Assembly: GCA_031290635.1 (NCBI GenBank)
Contig: JAITNE010000026.1
Coordinates: 1 to 6,110 of the forward strand
Reading direction: 5' to 3'
DNA from: Tannerella sp.
GTDB taxonomy: Bacteria > Bacteroidota > Bacteroidia > Bacteroidales > Tannerellaceae
DNA length: 6,110 nucleotides
Numbering within the stretch: the first letter of the stretch is position 1; each line of letters opens with the position of its first letter. The notes below the pieces were generated by a model. It ran no database searches. It was given only the letters and a program-made list of their open reading frames with translations, and had not been told where the DNA came from. Position numbers and translations under genes: made by a program. Below are positions 6,089-6,110 of the stretch, in pieces.

Positions 6089-6110
6089 ATGTCATCAAAA
6101 TTTTTTACAA
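6089..6110 (+). CDS. Possible start of a further gene, cut by the window edge
   Basis: An ATG at 6089 follows an A/T-rich stretch (AACAAATAAATT), much like the leaders before the other genes here. It opens a frame reading MSSKFFT before the sequence ends. The position, 44 nt after asnS in the same direction, suits a real gene start. Seven residues are too few to assign a family, and no consensus promoter is visible in the gap. Confidence 0.45.

Overview
The window looks like ordinary chromosomal housekeeping DNA from a member of the Bacteroidales (Bacteroides/Prevotella/Porphyromonas type); the genus cannot be fixed from this sequence alone. Three things point there. The proteins match Bacteroidetes-type versions of their families as I remember them. 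Two promoters have the Bacteroidetes vegetative form (TTTG, 19-20 nt, TAnnTTTG) rather than TTGACA/TATAAT. The genes start after A/T-rich leaders with little or no Shine-Dalgarno sequence. I see no mobile element, CRISPR array, tRNA, rRNA or phage gene, and no credible sign of a new multi-gene system.

Layout: bases 1-157 are a leader with a consensus promoter and a nested set of palindromes at the predicted transcription start, feeding an Fe/Mn superoxide dismutase gene (158-742, +). recO (735-1460, -) is tail to tail with it and the two genes overlap by 8 bp, each stop codon lying inside the other gene. A 155-bp divergent region (1461-1615) holds a candidate recO -7 element and a very good purB promoter. 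purB (1616-2962, +), an rluB-family pseudouridine synthase gene (3021-4634, +) and asnS (4641-6044, +) then follow in one direction with gaps of 58 and 6 nt. The first 22 nt of another possible gene (6089 onward) close the window.

How the genes relate: purB supplies AMP and IMP synthesis, the rluB homologue modifies rRNA and asnS charges tRNA-Asn, so the plus-strand cluster is a growth and translation group, probably at least partly co-transcribed. The SOD (superoxide removal) and RecO (recombinational repair) are stress-related, but their link here is only the overlapping 3' ends.

The points most worth a second look are the roughly 280-residue Gly/Tyr/Gln/Arg-rich N-terminal extension of the pseudouridine synthase, which has internal tandem duplications; the palindromes at the sod transcription start; the second-sphere residues of the SOD, which suggest cambialistic Fe/Mn use; and the purB start, which must be moved 51 codons in from the longest open frame.
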